A DNA stretch of 64,000 bases from Urechis unicinctus. Taxonomy: Eukaryota; Annelida; Polychaeta; Xenopneusta; Urechidae. The translations under genes were made by a program, and so were the position numbers. Every line of letters starts with the position of its first letter. Position 1 is the first letter of the stretch. The notes beneath the pieces are model-generated. The model was not told the DNA's origin and did not search any database. It saw only the letters and a list, made by a program, of their open reading frames with translations. The stretch is from the NCBI GenBank assembly GCA_034190875.2, contig CM067343.1:62548751-62612750 (forward strand), read 5' to 3'. Shown in pieces: positions 34,601-46,077 of the stretch.

Positions 34601-37600
34601 GTTCCCTTTGTAATAAATATGATTGTTCAACCTCAAACCATCCTTTTTGGTAGCAATAATGGCTAACTTACTCATTGTAGAGACCTCATCTCCAACAGGT
34701 CTGTCCATTTGAATAGATTCAAATTTGGACACTTTCAGCACATTTTTATTCATGCAGCTAGCCAGGAATCTGGGATGCTTGGTGATGCATGTCCATCCCT
34801 CCGTTAGAGCCATCACTCTCTCCAAACTTCTGTGGCTGTGTCCATTGGGATGCAGTAATGACATCTACACCTAAGTTAGAGAAATAATTAAAGTGTCATT
34901 GTAAAATTTGTGGTACAATGAATGAATATAAAAGGGAAATACTTTATAAGCTGCATGCAAACATCTGTCCACAATATTCAATGTGCTCAGGGTACAACGA
35001 CAAAGCTACATTCACTAGCCAAGTACTATTTGTTGTAGTAGTTAGGTCTGTCAACATACCATCCTCAACTTACAGAATGTGTAAATTTATTGGGTAAATG
35101 AAACTAACGATATTTTTTACCAGTTAATATAGTTCAATAAAGCTTGGGAAGGGTATTCTAAAACTTACCATTCATCGAAATCTTTTGTTGATTCTTCATC
35201 CTAAGCGGACCCTTGAGTTAGACTTAATTAGAGCTCCCGGTGTCATTTCGTAGTGTGACTTGGATTTTTCAACTCCCGTCCGTATTGGCTCAAATAAATA
35301 GTCATGGACATGATTTGCCACAATGTTATGCTATGTGGACTCGTAAACTTCATCAGAAGACGACAATCGTTTTTCGCTTCGCTCGCTCGCTCGCAGTCAA
35401 ATTCTCTTGGAGACAGCGCAGCAGGAATGACGTCACGCAACGTGCACCTAGCGGCCAACTGAGGCAAAATGGCATCGAGAAGATGGCTTCGTATTTTCTT
35501 CCGAATGAAACCTTATCGGTGGATTTTTAGTACTTATGCATGCCGTTGCAATGAATTATGGGTCCCCGTTGGTTTATGAGTTATTAATCTTCAATTTGAA
35601 ACACATTATAAAGAAATGATGAAAATCGTTGTAGTTGACCTTTAAGTGAATGACACTAATGCTTTCATGCTATAATCTATCATTCATTTGATCAATTGTT
35701 ACCTGGAAATAGGTGGTTGCAATGATGAGTAATAATCTACTTTTAGGACACGATTGCTTTTTACCGCGACAAGAAGCGAGGAGTGGCACTCACTGCAACC
35801 AAGACGGACAATGTCGGCGGGACTTTTTTGTTGGTACGCTTGTCATGTCAGTTATAACTGATATATTCATGAAAATACATATACTAACACATTTACGTTT
35901 AGTTTGTCTTGTATATATTCTTATGTGGACTTCTATTAAATCTGTATCAAGGACGGTGTCATTCCGATCGGAAACGAGGTCTACAAAATAATGCCCGCCC
36001 ACGACACACAGCCACTGACAACAGGAAAAGGCGAAGACTTTAAGCAAGAGCGAAAGCCTCTGTCACATCGCATGACGAAAGTAATGTTTCCTTCAGGTAA
36101 ACACAAGTGCACTGATCCCTCAAATGCCTCACGTAATCGATATGTCACCCGACCCGAAATATATCAATTACCACCCTCCTCTTGATGTAACTAGATTGAT
36201 GTGTTCTGAGCTATTCTACCAATCCTTAAAATGCCAATTGTCACGACTTTCTGTACGAAAGCAAGTGTTGATATGTTCGTAGTGTGTGAGTGATTGTACA
36301 AAGTAACATTCACCATGACCACTTCAAAGCTAGTCAATTCACCTCGATGACTGCTAATGAGTTTGTAACCAACCCATCCCTTTAATCTGGCTCTTCTCTA
36401 AATTGGACAACAGCACTTTGCAAAAATACAGGTCGTGATAGTCTCCTATGCATCACTAACTGTTTGTAGCGATCATGATTATGTAGTAGCGTTTCTTTTG
36501 CGACACCCTCCTTTTAAACACTGTCCATTTGTTGGAGTGTTTACGGCGTTTGACATATTTTAGAGCAGGGTCTAACACTCTGCATTGTCCACCTAACAAA
36601 CCCATCTTGGTGAAAAGGATCATGCTCGGACTGCTGATATTAGCCTATGGGCGTTTTGGCCTGGTCCCTCTTATCGGGTGATGGTGCAAGGCGATTATAG
36701 CCTGAGAATTTGTACACAACACTTATTCACCATGTGCTGACCTCTATATGATTCGAGTGGGGATCAGACCCTCACAAGTCAAGGAATACATAGTTTCATA
36801 GGAAAACTTCGTTTCGTGTGTTTCACATTGTGGGTATTTTTCGACAGGGAATCATTAGGAAATTATTTCTACAGAATGTACTTCTCAGATGCTTGGGTAT
36901 CCGATGATTTTGTTTCTTCGAGATTGAAACGTTGGACTTCCAATTCTGGGCGTCAAGGTTGAGGTATGGTTGAAATGGCCTAGAACCCCAAATTCATATG
37001 TAACGCCCCAGAGTGTAAGCCAAAATCCTGCGCGTTGCTGAGTTTTGCAGCAACTACTATACAGCTGGAAGGAAACAACGGAAGTGGGTGGGCAATTAAG
37101 AAGTATCTGATTTATTGTCCACAGACAGCCATGGACCAACATTTATACATATAATTACAACCAACAATTACAATTATGCCAAATGGCGCGAAACAGAGAG
37201 ACAATTTCGTTAACCACAACAAAACCCCGGTGCCTATGCTCCGTGGATCACAATGAAGGATCCATACGTCTGCATTAGCCACACAACATGCAACCCAACA
37301 TTCAAACTGACGATATCATAATAATACAAAAAGAGCTTAATTAACGAACTGAGTCTAAGGCCCGGAAGAGGGGCGCGAAAACAGCGAGATTACTTTTTAT
37401 AGTCACCAACCCTAGTAGCTATGCTCCGTGGATCACAATGAAGGATCCATACGTCTGCATTAACTCTACAACAACAACGCTAACATGAAAAACAGTAAAA
37501 CTCACGATAATATTATTCTCTTATAAGTGCAAAGCGTCAATCTTCTTCGAAATCAAGTTCGCGAGTGCCTAGCAGACGCTCACTCGTTTTTAAACTGCCT

Positions 37601-40600
37601 TATTTTCGGCGCGACACAATGTAAACAAAACTAAAATGACTACACATAGCAAACCAAATAACAGAGGTGCACAACAATAATTGATATCAAGATTGTTACA
37701 TAGCGGTACATGGTAGCAAGAACATAAACACAGTAAACCTTAGAATAGAACACACCGGGACTACACCGCGATGCGGAGGCAGTCCACGAAAGTCGCTGCG
37801 CGGCTCGAACCAGTAAACAGTAACACTGGTGGGGCAACTCGACCAGTAAACAGTAACACTGGAGGGGCAACTCGACTCGGGGGGTGCAACCCCCCCCCCC
37901 CCCCCCCTTCTTTTTTACACATACACTACTATGGAGAAATTTGCTGAAAAATGGATGCCGCAGTGACAACCTTATCACGGTTTGAAGTGTAACACCACAT
38001 CCAGTGGAGCACGGTTTACTAGGTATTGCAATGATACTATATCGACCAAGAACTGGTCAGCAAAGGGACAACGACGATGATCGCCTCTGTTTATGCGATA
38101 CAGAATTGACGGATGAGCCAGTTGCGCCACCCGTGTGGACAGTGAAGGGCGATAATGAAAGCAACTGGCAAGAAGAGACATCAAACAGATCAACACGTTT
38201 CAGACGCCAAGCAACGAACACAATCGACGATTATCACGTGGAGATGACGCTGATCGTGGACCACACGGTTTGGGAATAGTAAGTGATCTATATAAATGCT
38301 ACGCAAACAGTCACTTGATCCTGCATTACCAGGCTGATTACATCAAATAGTTAAGATTAAGAAAACCATCGGTAATTTCTTATAACATTATTCCAACGGC
38401 TATTGGTAATATTGCATAGATCATTTCTAGCATAATCCTAAAAACTATTGCTTGAATTTTTTTATCGAAATAATTATGTTTGCTTACTCAAGCTGGAGTG
38501 CGCGGAGTGCAAATGATGCTGAAACTACTTTGAGCATTTCCCAGTATATGGCGCAAATCGTGAATGCTGTACGTTGAATTACCCTGAAAACATCGTTGTT
38601 ATACACATTGAAAGTTAATCTGTGATAAAGAAGTCGAAATGTCAGTGGGGACCAAGCCGACTGTGTATTAACAATGTTTCCTTGTTCTCAGATGAGCATA
38701 CCATATAGTAACATTGATCTACAACGATGGAAAATGCGCATTTCTCTAAGTGTCAAGAATCTTGTAATTTCTAAAGTGAGTGTATTTTATAATTTTCTTC
38801 CTTTTTGGGTGGTCCCATTCCTATATTGGATTGTTTACTAATATTAGTTATTTTTTATGTTCAGGAAGTACTAACTGCTGATTTCAGACTAACGCCACTT
38901 CTCCGTGGACGACTGGCGACAGCATTATAAGTACCGGTGGGGCTGATCCTAAGCAGGTAGTAATTGATGGAACTAAGGTTCTCAAAAAAGAAGGCAATTG
39001 GGTCGCGCAGGACGGACGATCATGGAGTAATCCAGACCACGCTATGCTTTTTACAAGGTAGTGAAGGGAAGCGGTTACACAATGTGCCGAAAGTACGGAT
39101 ATAAATTTCTAATTGGCTACATTTTGTAATGTCTGTATCAACACAGGCGTGCTTTGCTGATTACATCAGTCTACGATAGCAATCTTAAACTAAGGATTTG
39201 TTTGCAGATATGACATTCAGGGCTCTACTGTGGGTAAGAAATGGTATAATCAATGATGTGTAATTATTGACCATAAGGAAAAAAAAAATTTAACAATGAA
39301 TGCACGTAAATAAATACCAGAATCACAAAAGATCACAGTTATTGTTCCTAGCGCATTCTTCTATAAAGCTTCATGTTTCATAACACGTTAGAATGCACTG
39401 AATTTTGCGTCGGATGACTATTTTGTTTCAGGTATAGCTTATACGAGTGCAGTTTGCTTACCAGCATTGAGTGTATCAATCATTGAGGACCTGGGATCCA
39501 TTACCTACTTCATTGGAGCTCACGAGCTCGGGCATAGGTAGAGTGAAACTCAAAATTGTTACTTTTTCAATAATTTAATCAAACAATGTTGGGGAAATGG
39601 TAATTTGGTTATCAGCGCACAGCTTTCAGTAAAATATCGTGCCTCTTTAAAATGATCTAACAAAAAGATATTTTAGGGAAATTGAAAAATGAATGGTATC
39701 AGTTTTGTCAAGGAGTTAATTTGTTGATGTGTAATGCAGTCTAGGTTCCGGTCATGACGGCGTTTCTAACACGTGTGATGGCGACGATATTCACATCATG
39801 ACACCTGTAATATATGACGAAATACCTGCCGATAAACTGGCCAATCTCTGGACGTTCTCTGACTGTTCCATCCAGCAATTCAAAGATGTACTTGGTGGCA
39901 CTTCAGGAAACTCTGGGTTGGTGTTCCCGGTTAATTTTTGTGTTTAATTCGAACAAATTGTGTTTCGTGTCAAATCGCATGCCCGTCTTTTGCCTTGATT
40001 GCAGATTCCCACGAGTATGCTTGACTGATCGGACTTGTACATCGGCTGGTCTTCCTGCTGTTGATCTGCAACCCGGGTTAACCACTACCCTCAATGAACA
40101 GTGCAAACTAAAATATGGAGAAGTTTCCACATTATGTGTAGGTGTTAAATTTCTGTTATTCCTTATATGTTGGAATAGATAGTATTAATATTATAGGAAT
40201 AATCTTATCGGCATTGATCATGAAATAAATATACATCAGGAAAAATCAATTCATGATCAATGAAATCATTTGAAAGCGCCTGTCAGCATCTCGTTAAAGT
40301 TTATTATTTGCAGAACGTTTGATTTAAGCAATATTCTATATCTAGCTTTGATGTCGTAGTGGACTTGGTGGGGTAAAAACATTCAAATCATTCTCATCCA
40401 TCAACATGACAATTTCATCTTACTGTTGAAAGTAACATAAACAACACTGATTCATATCATATTATCAATCATACAGCAAGGCAGCCATGCCACCGAAATG
40501 TGCCGTGTCATCTACTGTACAACCGTGCCTACTGGACAAGGTGACCCTTGCTACCCAGTACATCCTAACAAATTGTATACATCCATAACAAAATACCCTG

Positions 40601-43600
40601 TTTTCAGTCGTGCTTCCGAGGGAATTGCATTGTGACATCTGATACAACGGACACAAATACAGGTGTGTTTCAGTTCATAATTACCATGCTGGATAGATGT
40701 GGTGACTGTAAACAATGAGAATAAGCTAAAAGACATGTGTCTATTTATTCCAGATGACGATGCTTGTGTGGTGAAACCACTCTCACAACCAGTGCCATCT
40801 GGTAAGTGTGCAATGGCGAAAGTACCGTCGACACATTGAGTATATCCCTCCGTTAGTGCGTCATGCTGTAAAAGATAAATCAATGTATCGGCTAGCATGC
40901 TTGTCTTCTGTATGAAAACGAATATTCTGCTTTGTCAAATAGTTATTGGTATTGATGCGAGTGTAATAACATAATAACAAGCTGCACGAATACATTTCAT
41001 TTGATGATGTGATTATAGGCTGCGCCGATACACCAGGCTATAGCGTTACCATCACCAGTTCATCTGCGCCTGATGTTGTTGCCGATTGTGCCCTCATCAT
41101 AGAGGACTACCCTTACTTCTGTTTCACCCATTCCCACACCACAACTAGATGCTGCGCGTCCTGCACACAAAGAGGTCTTGTCCCTCCTCAGATGCCAGGT
41201 CTGCTCCAATTGTACTGCATGGTCAAAACTTGCCAAAAAGCATGAGTTAGCTTGCATTAATATGATAACGAGATGAGTGGTAATAATATGTGAAGTTGAT
41301 GGTAGACGCGTGGGCGTGTTGACTTGTGCGATAACAATAACGACTGTATATGCTTTTTAAGTTGAAGGGGCGTGGAGTACATGGGGGTCGTGGAGCAGCT
41401 GTTCTGTGGCGTGTGGAGATGGAAAAAAACAACGGAACCGCAACTGTTTACCTCAAGATTCCATTTGTATCGGAGGAGAACCGTCAGAGAGTCAAAAGTG
41501 TATTGGTACAGCATGTCCCGAGGATGGCATGTGGTCCAATTGGAGCGCTTGGTCGACATGCTCGCAGACTTGTGGAACCGGGTCACAGACAAGAACAAGA
41601 ACTTGTACCAATCCATCCCCTTCCAACGGTGGTGCAAATTGTGTTGGTCTTGGAAATGGTAGCCAAAATTGCAGTACCCAGGTCTGTCCAATAAATGGCG
41701 GTTGGTCTAATTGGAGCTCATGGTCGACATGCTCGCAGACTTGTGGAACTGGGTCACAGGCAAGAACAAGAAATTGTACCAATCCATCCCCTTCCAACGG
41801 TGGTGCAAATTGTGTCGGTCTTGGAAGTGGTAGCCAAAATTGCATTACCCAGATCTGTCCAATAAATGGCGGTTGGTCTAATTGGAGCTCATGGTCGACA
41901 TGCTCGCAGACTTGTGGAACTGGGTCACAGGCAAGAACAAGAAATTGTACCAATCCATCCCCTTCCAACGGTGGTGCAAATTGTGTCGGTCTTGGAAGTG
42001 GTAGCCAAAATTGCATTACCCAGATCTGTCCAATAAATGGCGGTTGGTCTAATTGGAGCTCATGGTCGACATGCTCGCAGACTTGTGGAACTGGGTCACA
42101 CATGCTCGCAAGAACAAGAAATTGTACCAATCCATCCCCTTCCAACGGTGGTGCAAATTGTGTCGGTCTTGAAAGTGGTAGCCAAAATTGCATACCCAGA
42201 TCTGTCCAATAAATGGCGGTTGGTCTAATTGGAGCTCATGGGCGACATGCTCGCAGACTTGTGGAACTGGGTCACAGACAAGAACAAGAACTTGTACCAA
42301 TCCATCCCCTTCCAACGGTGGTGCAAATTGTGTCGGTCTTGGAAATGGCAGCCAAAATTGCAATACCCAGAAGTTTGTCCAATAAATGGCGGTTGGTCTA
42401 ATTGGAGCTCATGGGCGACATGCTCGCAGACTTGTGGAACTGGGTCACAGGCAAGAACAAGAAATTGTACCAATCCATCCCCTTCCAACGGTGGTGCAAA
42501 TTGTGTCGGTCTTGGAAGTGGTAGCCAAAATTGCAATACCGAGGTTTGTCCAATAAATGGCGGTTGGTCTAATTGGAGCTCATGGGCGACATGCTCGCAG
42601 ACTTGTGGAACTGGGTCACAGACAAGAACAAGAACTTGTACCAATCCATCCCCTTCCAACGGTGGTGCAAATTGTGTCGGTCTTGGAAATGGGTCTTGGA
42701 AGCCAAAATTGCAATACCCAGGTCTGTCCAATAATGGGCGGTTGGTCTAATTGGAGCTCATGGTCGACATGCTCGCAGACTTGTGGAACTGGGTCACAGG
42801 CAAGAACAAGAACTTGTACCAATCCATCCCCTTCCAACGGTGGTGCAAATTGTGTCGGTCTTGGAAATGGCAGCCAAAATTGCAATACCCAGGTTGTCCA
42901 ATAAATGGCGGTTGGTCTAATTGGAGCTCATGGGCGACATGCTCGCAGACTTGTGGAACTGGGTCACAGACAAGAACAAGAACTTGTACCAATCCATCCC
43001 CTTCCAACGGTGGTGCAAATTGTGTCGGTCTTGGAAATGGCAGCCAAAATTGCAATACCGAGCTTTGTCCAATAAATGGCGGTTGGTCTAATTGGAGCTC
43101 ATGGTCGACATGCTCGCAGACTTGTGGAACTGGGTCACAGGCAAGAACAAGAACTTGTACCAATCCATCCCCTTCCAACGGTGGTGCAAATTGTGTCGGT
43201 CTTGGAAATGGCAGCCAAAATTGCAATACCGAACTTTGTCCAATAAATGGCGGTTGGTCTAATTGGAGCTCATGGGCGACATGCTCGCAGACTTGTGGAA
43301 CTGGGTCACAGGCAAGAACAAGAACTTGTACCAATCCATCCCCTTCCAACGGTGGTGCAAATTGTGTCGGTCTTGGAAGTGGTAGCCAAAATTGCAATAC
43401 CCAGGTATGTCCAATAAATGGCGGTTGGTCTAATTGGAGCTCATGGGCGACATGCTCGCAGACTTGTGGAACTGGGTCACAGGCAAGAACAAGAACTTGT
43501 ACCAATCCATCCCCTTCCAACGGTGGTGCAAATTGTGTCGGTCTTGGAAATGGCAGCCAAAATTGCAATACCGAAGTTTGTCCAATAAATGGCGGTTGGT

Positions 43601-45400
43601 CTAATTGGAGCTCATGGGCGACATGCTCGCAGACTTGTGGAACTGGGTCACAGGCAAGAACAAGAACTTGTACCAATCCATCCCCTTCCAACGGTGGTGC
43701 AAATTGTGTCGGTCTGGGAAATGGCAGCCAAAATTGCAATACCCAGTTGTCCAATAAATGGCGGTTGGTCTAATTGGAGCTCATGGGCGACATGCTCGCA
43801 GACTTGTGGAACTGGGTCACAGGCAAGAACAAGAACTTGTACCAATCCATCCCCTTCCAATGGTGGTGCAAATTGTGTCGGTCTTGGAAATGGCAGCCAA
43901 AATTGCAATACCCAGGGTGTCCAATAAATGGCGGTTGGTCTAATTGGAGTCATGGTTGGTCGACATGCTCGCAGACTTGTGGAACTGGGTCACAGGCAAG
44001 AACAAGAACTTGTACCAATCCATCCCCTTCCAACGGTGGTGCAAATTGTGTCGGTCTTGGAAATGGCAGCCAAAATTGCAATACCGAAGTTTGTCCAATA
44101 AATGGCGGTTGGTCTAATTGGAGCTCATGGTCGACATGCTCGCAGACTTGTGGAACTGGGTCACAGGCAAGAACAACAAGAACTTGTACCAATCCATCCC
44201 CTTCCAACGGTGGTGCAAATTGTGTCGGTCTTGGAAATGGCAGCCAAAATTGCAATACCAAAGTTTGTCCAATAAATGGCGGTTGGTCTAATTGGAGCTC
44301 ATGGGCGACATGCTCGCAGACTTGTGGAACTGGGTCACAGGCAAGAACAAGAACTTGTACCAATCCATCCCCTTCCAACGGTGGGCGCAAATTGTCGTCG
44401 GTCTTGGAAGGGTAGCCAAAATTGCAATACCGAACTTTGTCCAATAAATGGCGGTTGGTCTAATTGGAGCTCATGGTCGACATGCTCGCAGACTTGTGGA
44501 ACTGGGTCAAAGGCTAGAACAAGAAATTGTACCAATCCATCCCCTTCCAACGGTGGTGCAAATTGTGTCGGTCTTGGAAGTGGTAGCCAAAATTGCAGTA
44601 CCCAGATCTGTCCAATAAATGGCGTCTGGTCTCTCTGGGGGCAATGGTCTCTATGCTCGCGGACGTGTGGGCCGGGCACTCAAACGCGAAGGCGAAGTTG
44701 CACCAATCCAGCTCCTTTCAATCGAGGTGCTGATTGTGTTGGGTCGTCTTTGCAAAATCTGCATTGCAACGACGGAACATGTCCAACAAATGGCGGATGG
44801 TCCAGTTGGGGGTCTTGGTCGCAATGCTCGGTTACGTGTGGTTCTGGCAGCCAATTACGAACAAGGGCGTGCACCAACCCGCCTCCTTCGAATGGTGGTA
44901 CTGAATGCGTTGGTTCTTCCACAGATAGTTTGCCATGCACCGGAGCAAACTGTACAGGTAGATACCCCCACAGCAATTCTTTTATCATTTGTGAAAATGC
45001 TAAACGAGATCTGTTGTTATGTGATGGGTGGTGGAAAAGAGGCATGGGTGGGAAATAAGTTACACGTTTGAGTAGGCCCATGTGGAGAACATCAGCAGGT
45101 GTCAATTGGAGATAAATATCACTTGGTTTGATGCTTAACTAGATGCTAAATGGTGCTATAAATACTACCTCTGATCACACAGGGTAGTATAGTACCGTAT
45201 GATGTCATTTCTGATTTAAAGCGCCGCAGTAGATTCTTTAATTTGCTGACAATCAGAATTTGTTGCTTTCTGCCATTACATTGTACCATGTGCTCTTGTT
45301 GTGTGTGGTTGTAGGTGGCTCGTGTGTGAAGAGGGTCAGCGTTCTGCTGGTACTTTTGTGTCTATTGTACCAGCAGGAGGCAGGAGGCTATATTGCCTAG
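31635..45400 (+). CDS. ADAMTS-like secreted metalloprotease with 21 TSP1 repeats, 18 exons
   Basis: Exons, all with GT/AG borders and consistent phase: 31635-31677, 32023-32240, 35747-35833, 35952-36096, 38005-38278, 38493-38568, 38692-38775, 38888-39057, 39208-39233, 39432-39537, 39740-39916, 40005-40137, 40477-40557, 40608-40662, 40754-40801, 41019-41198, 41368-44957, 45315-45400. Exon 1 is a signal peptide ([14 protein letters not shown]). Exons 2-5 form the propeptide, ending at furin site RFRR. Exons 5-11 are the M12B catalytic domain; HELGHS and LGSGHD join across an intron to give HExxHxxGxxHD, and IMTP is the Met-turn. Exons 12-14 are disintegrin/Cys-rich ([14 protein letters not shown]). 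Exon 16 has a PLAC-like Cys pattern ending CCASC. Exon 17 is the TSP1 array and exon 18 a hydrophobic tail. The likely substrate is extracellular matrix. The array as given has frame breaks (see 41368). Confidence 0.85.
32705..32952 (+). pseudogene. Kolobok transposase fragment: THAP domain
   Basis: The N-half reads [17 protein letters not shown], with the first Cys pair of the C2CH zinc site. The C-half reads [30 protein letters not shown] and GFRKKPRLR, with the second Cys/His pair. The halves lie in different frames, joined around 32817-32820, and no Met start is seen. THAP domains bind the transposon ends in P, Kolobok and related elements. Confidence 0.8.
33643..33898 (+). pseudogene. 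Kolobok transposase fragment: core segment
   Basis: Reads [20 protein letters not shown], then [20 protein letters not shown], matching a conserved stretch that follows a Cys-rich region in THAP-bearing Kolobok-like transposases as I remember them. It ends at a stop soon after. An acidic linker ([16 protein letters not shown]) precedes it near 33456. No intact DDE catalytic region was identified. Confidence 0.6.
36097..37095. other. Intron 4 segment present only in copy 1
   Basis: About 1 kb with no gene recognised. In copy 2 the flanking sequences are joined directly near 61860, which removes the exon 4 splice donor. The simplest reading is a deletion in copy 2 rather than an insertion here, since the donor is part of the missing piece. 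Confidence 0.6.
37224..37470 (+). repeat. Direct repeat of a 43-base hairpin word
   Basis: TATGCTCCGTGGATCACAATGAAGGATCCATACG... occurs near 37232 and again near 37416, about 184 bases apart. Within it TGGATC and GATCCA can pair around a 9-base loop. Copy 2 has the counterparts near 61997 and 62100. Confidence 0.7.
37795..37880 (+). repeat. Short tandem repeat of a 38-base unit, then poly-C
   Basis: CCAGTAAACAGTAACACTGG.GGGGCAACTCGA appears twice. CCAGT...ACTGG within each unit is an inverted pair. A poly-C run follows at about 37889-37907. Copy 2 keeps one unit only. Confidence 0.7.
41368..44957 (+). repeat. Exon 17: array of 21 TSP1 repeats, 171-bp units
   Basis: One exon holds the whole array. 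Repeat 1 ([17 protein letters not shown]), repeat 2 and the last two (from 44621 and about 44794) are diverged. The 17 units between 41697 and 44620 are near-identical, mostly 171 bp (57 codons). Each has [15 protein letters not shown]: WxxWxxW is the C-mannosylation motif and CSxTCG the O-fucosylation site. Eight units are 171 bp and two 174 bp, but seven have lengths out of phase (176, 173, 178, 170, 169, 170 and 172 bp). The frame therefore breaks several times, and each shift is soon undone by a later one. Consensus error in a long-read assembly is the likeliest cause; real decay is the alternative. Confidence 0.9.
45315..45400 (+). CDS. Exon 18: hydrophobic C-terminus of the metalloprotease
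   Basis: Acceptor TTGTAG precedes 45315. The phase fits the exon 17 donor (ACAG/GTAGAT at 44957). It reads [20 protein letters not shown] and stops at 45398-45400. The hydrophobic run of about ten residues after a basic pair could be a membrane or GPI-type tail, though it is short. The alternative is that the true last exon lies elsewhere. Confidence 0.5.
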
Positions 45401-46077
45401 CTGCTGCCCCCATCCGTGCGGATTATGTTGAGGCGGGTGTTGGGTACTGTGGCCATGGTATGGAATTCAACGTGATATGGCACCAAACGCTATTGCGTCA
45501 ATTTGTACAAGCTGATCCTTCTTGACTGATTTGCGATTTTTGTTTTGAAATAATGCATTATTAACAATTACACATATTAAGAAAGTTGGCAATTGAATAA
45601 AAAGATATAAGGCATTAAACGTGGAACTTTTGTCATATATCTTAATGCGTTTGTAACCGGAAGTAAGGTCATTAACATGAAATTAAATTATGCAGCTAAC
45701 GCTGTTTCTGACTACATTTGACCGAAGTTGTATTAGAATCGGACGCGTTTTAACGATTTTAAAGATGATTGAAATCGTTAGAGATTTTGTTTATACCATT
45801 TCGACTGATATCACTATTTTTCGACCCAGGGCGTTTGGAGAGAAATATTGATTCTGAACAATGATATATAGTAAGAAAAAGTTTGAAATTGAATTAAACT
45901 ACAAAATGGTATACATTTTATTCACTTAGACATTCGGGATTTTAGATTTTATCATTTACAATGACTTGAGCCATAGTTTCATAACCAGCTTCCTCCAATT
46001 GAAAAGTGGTCTCCCGTCTCCCAGAATAGGGTCCTCCCCAAAAACCAAAGATGCTATGAACACATATCGTGTATATA
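45401..46077. other. 3' flank of the metalloprotease gene
   Basis: AT-rich, no gene. AATAAA at 45596-45601 could be the polyadenylation signal of the gene. Confidence 0.45.

Larger units (their letters stand above)
32407..35641 (+). mobile_element. Kolobok-like DNA transposon, 3.2 kb, in intron 2
   Basis: Ends AGGTCAACTACAA.GATTTT at 32407 and its inverse at 35641, flanked by TTAA at 32403-32406 and 35642-35645. Copy 2 shows one TTAA (61365-61368) with the same flanks, CTTTCGC and GTGAATGA, so the insertion is exact. TTAA targets plus a THAP-type zinc finger inside are the marks of the Kolobok superfamily. PiggyBac also uses TTAA but lacks THAP. The transposase is decayed, so the copy is probably dead. 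It lies in sense within intron 2 of the metalloprotease gene. Confidence 0.85.
23648..39455 (+). repeat. Segmental duplication, copy 1 (matched part)
   Basis: Begins at AGGAAGCGCAGATGCCA and aligns in direct orientation to 51039-64000, with most stretches differing at only a few percent by eye. The matched part includes old repeat blocks and exons 1-10 of the metalloprotease gene. Copy 1 alone has the Kolobok at 32407, the MITE at 24998 and about 1 kb at 36090-37100. Because copy 2 starts where the unit ends, the unit would be 27,391 bp. Confidence 0.9.

Noticed and set aside
34583-34864. 93-codon minus-strand frame within the Kolobok-like element
   Set aside because: No transposase motif; opposite to the THAP and core fragments, which read on the plus strand.
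35243-35530. Overlapping frames near the right end of the Kolobok-like element
   Set aside because: They fall in the subterminal non-coding region with a GCGAGCGAGC tract; no conserved words.
41492-43754. Long open frames on the minus strand of the TSP1 array ([20 protein letters not shown] repeated)
   Set aside because: They exist only because a 171-bp unit, a multiple of three, happens to lack stops on the reverse strand. The sense strand has the conserved Trp/Cys pattern, correct splice phase and protein context.
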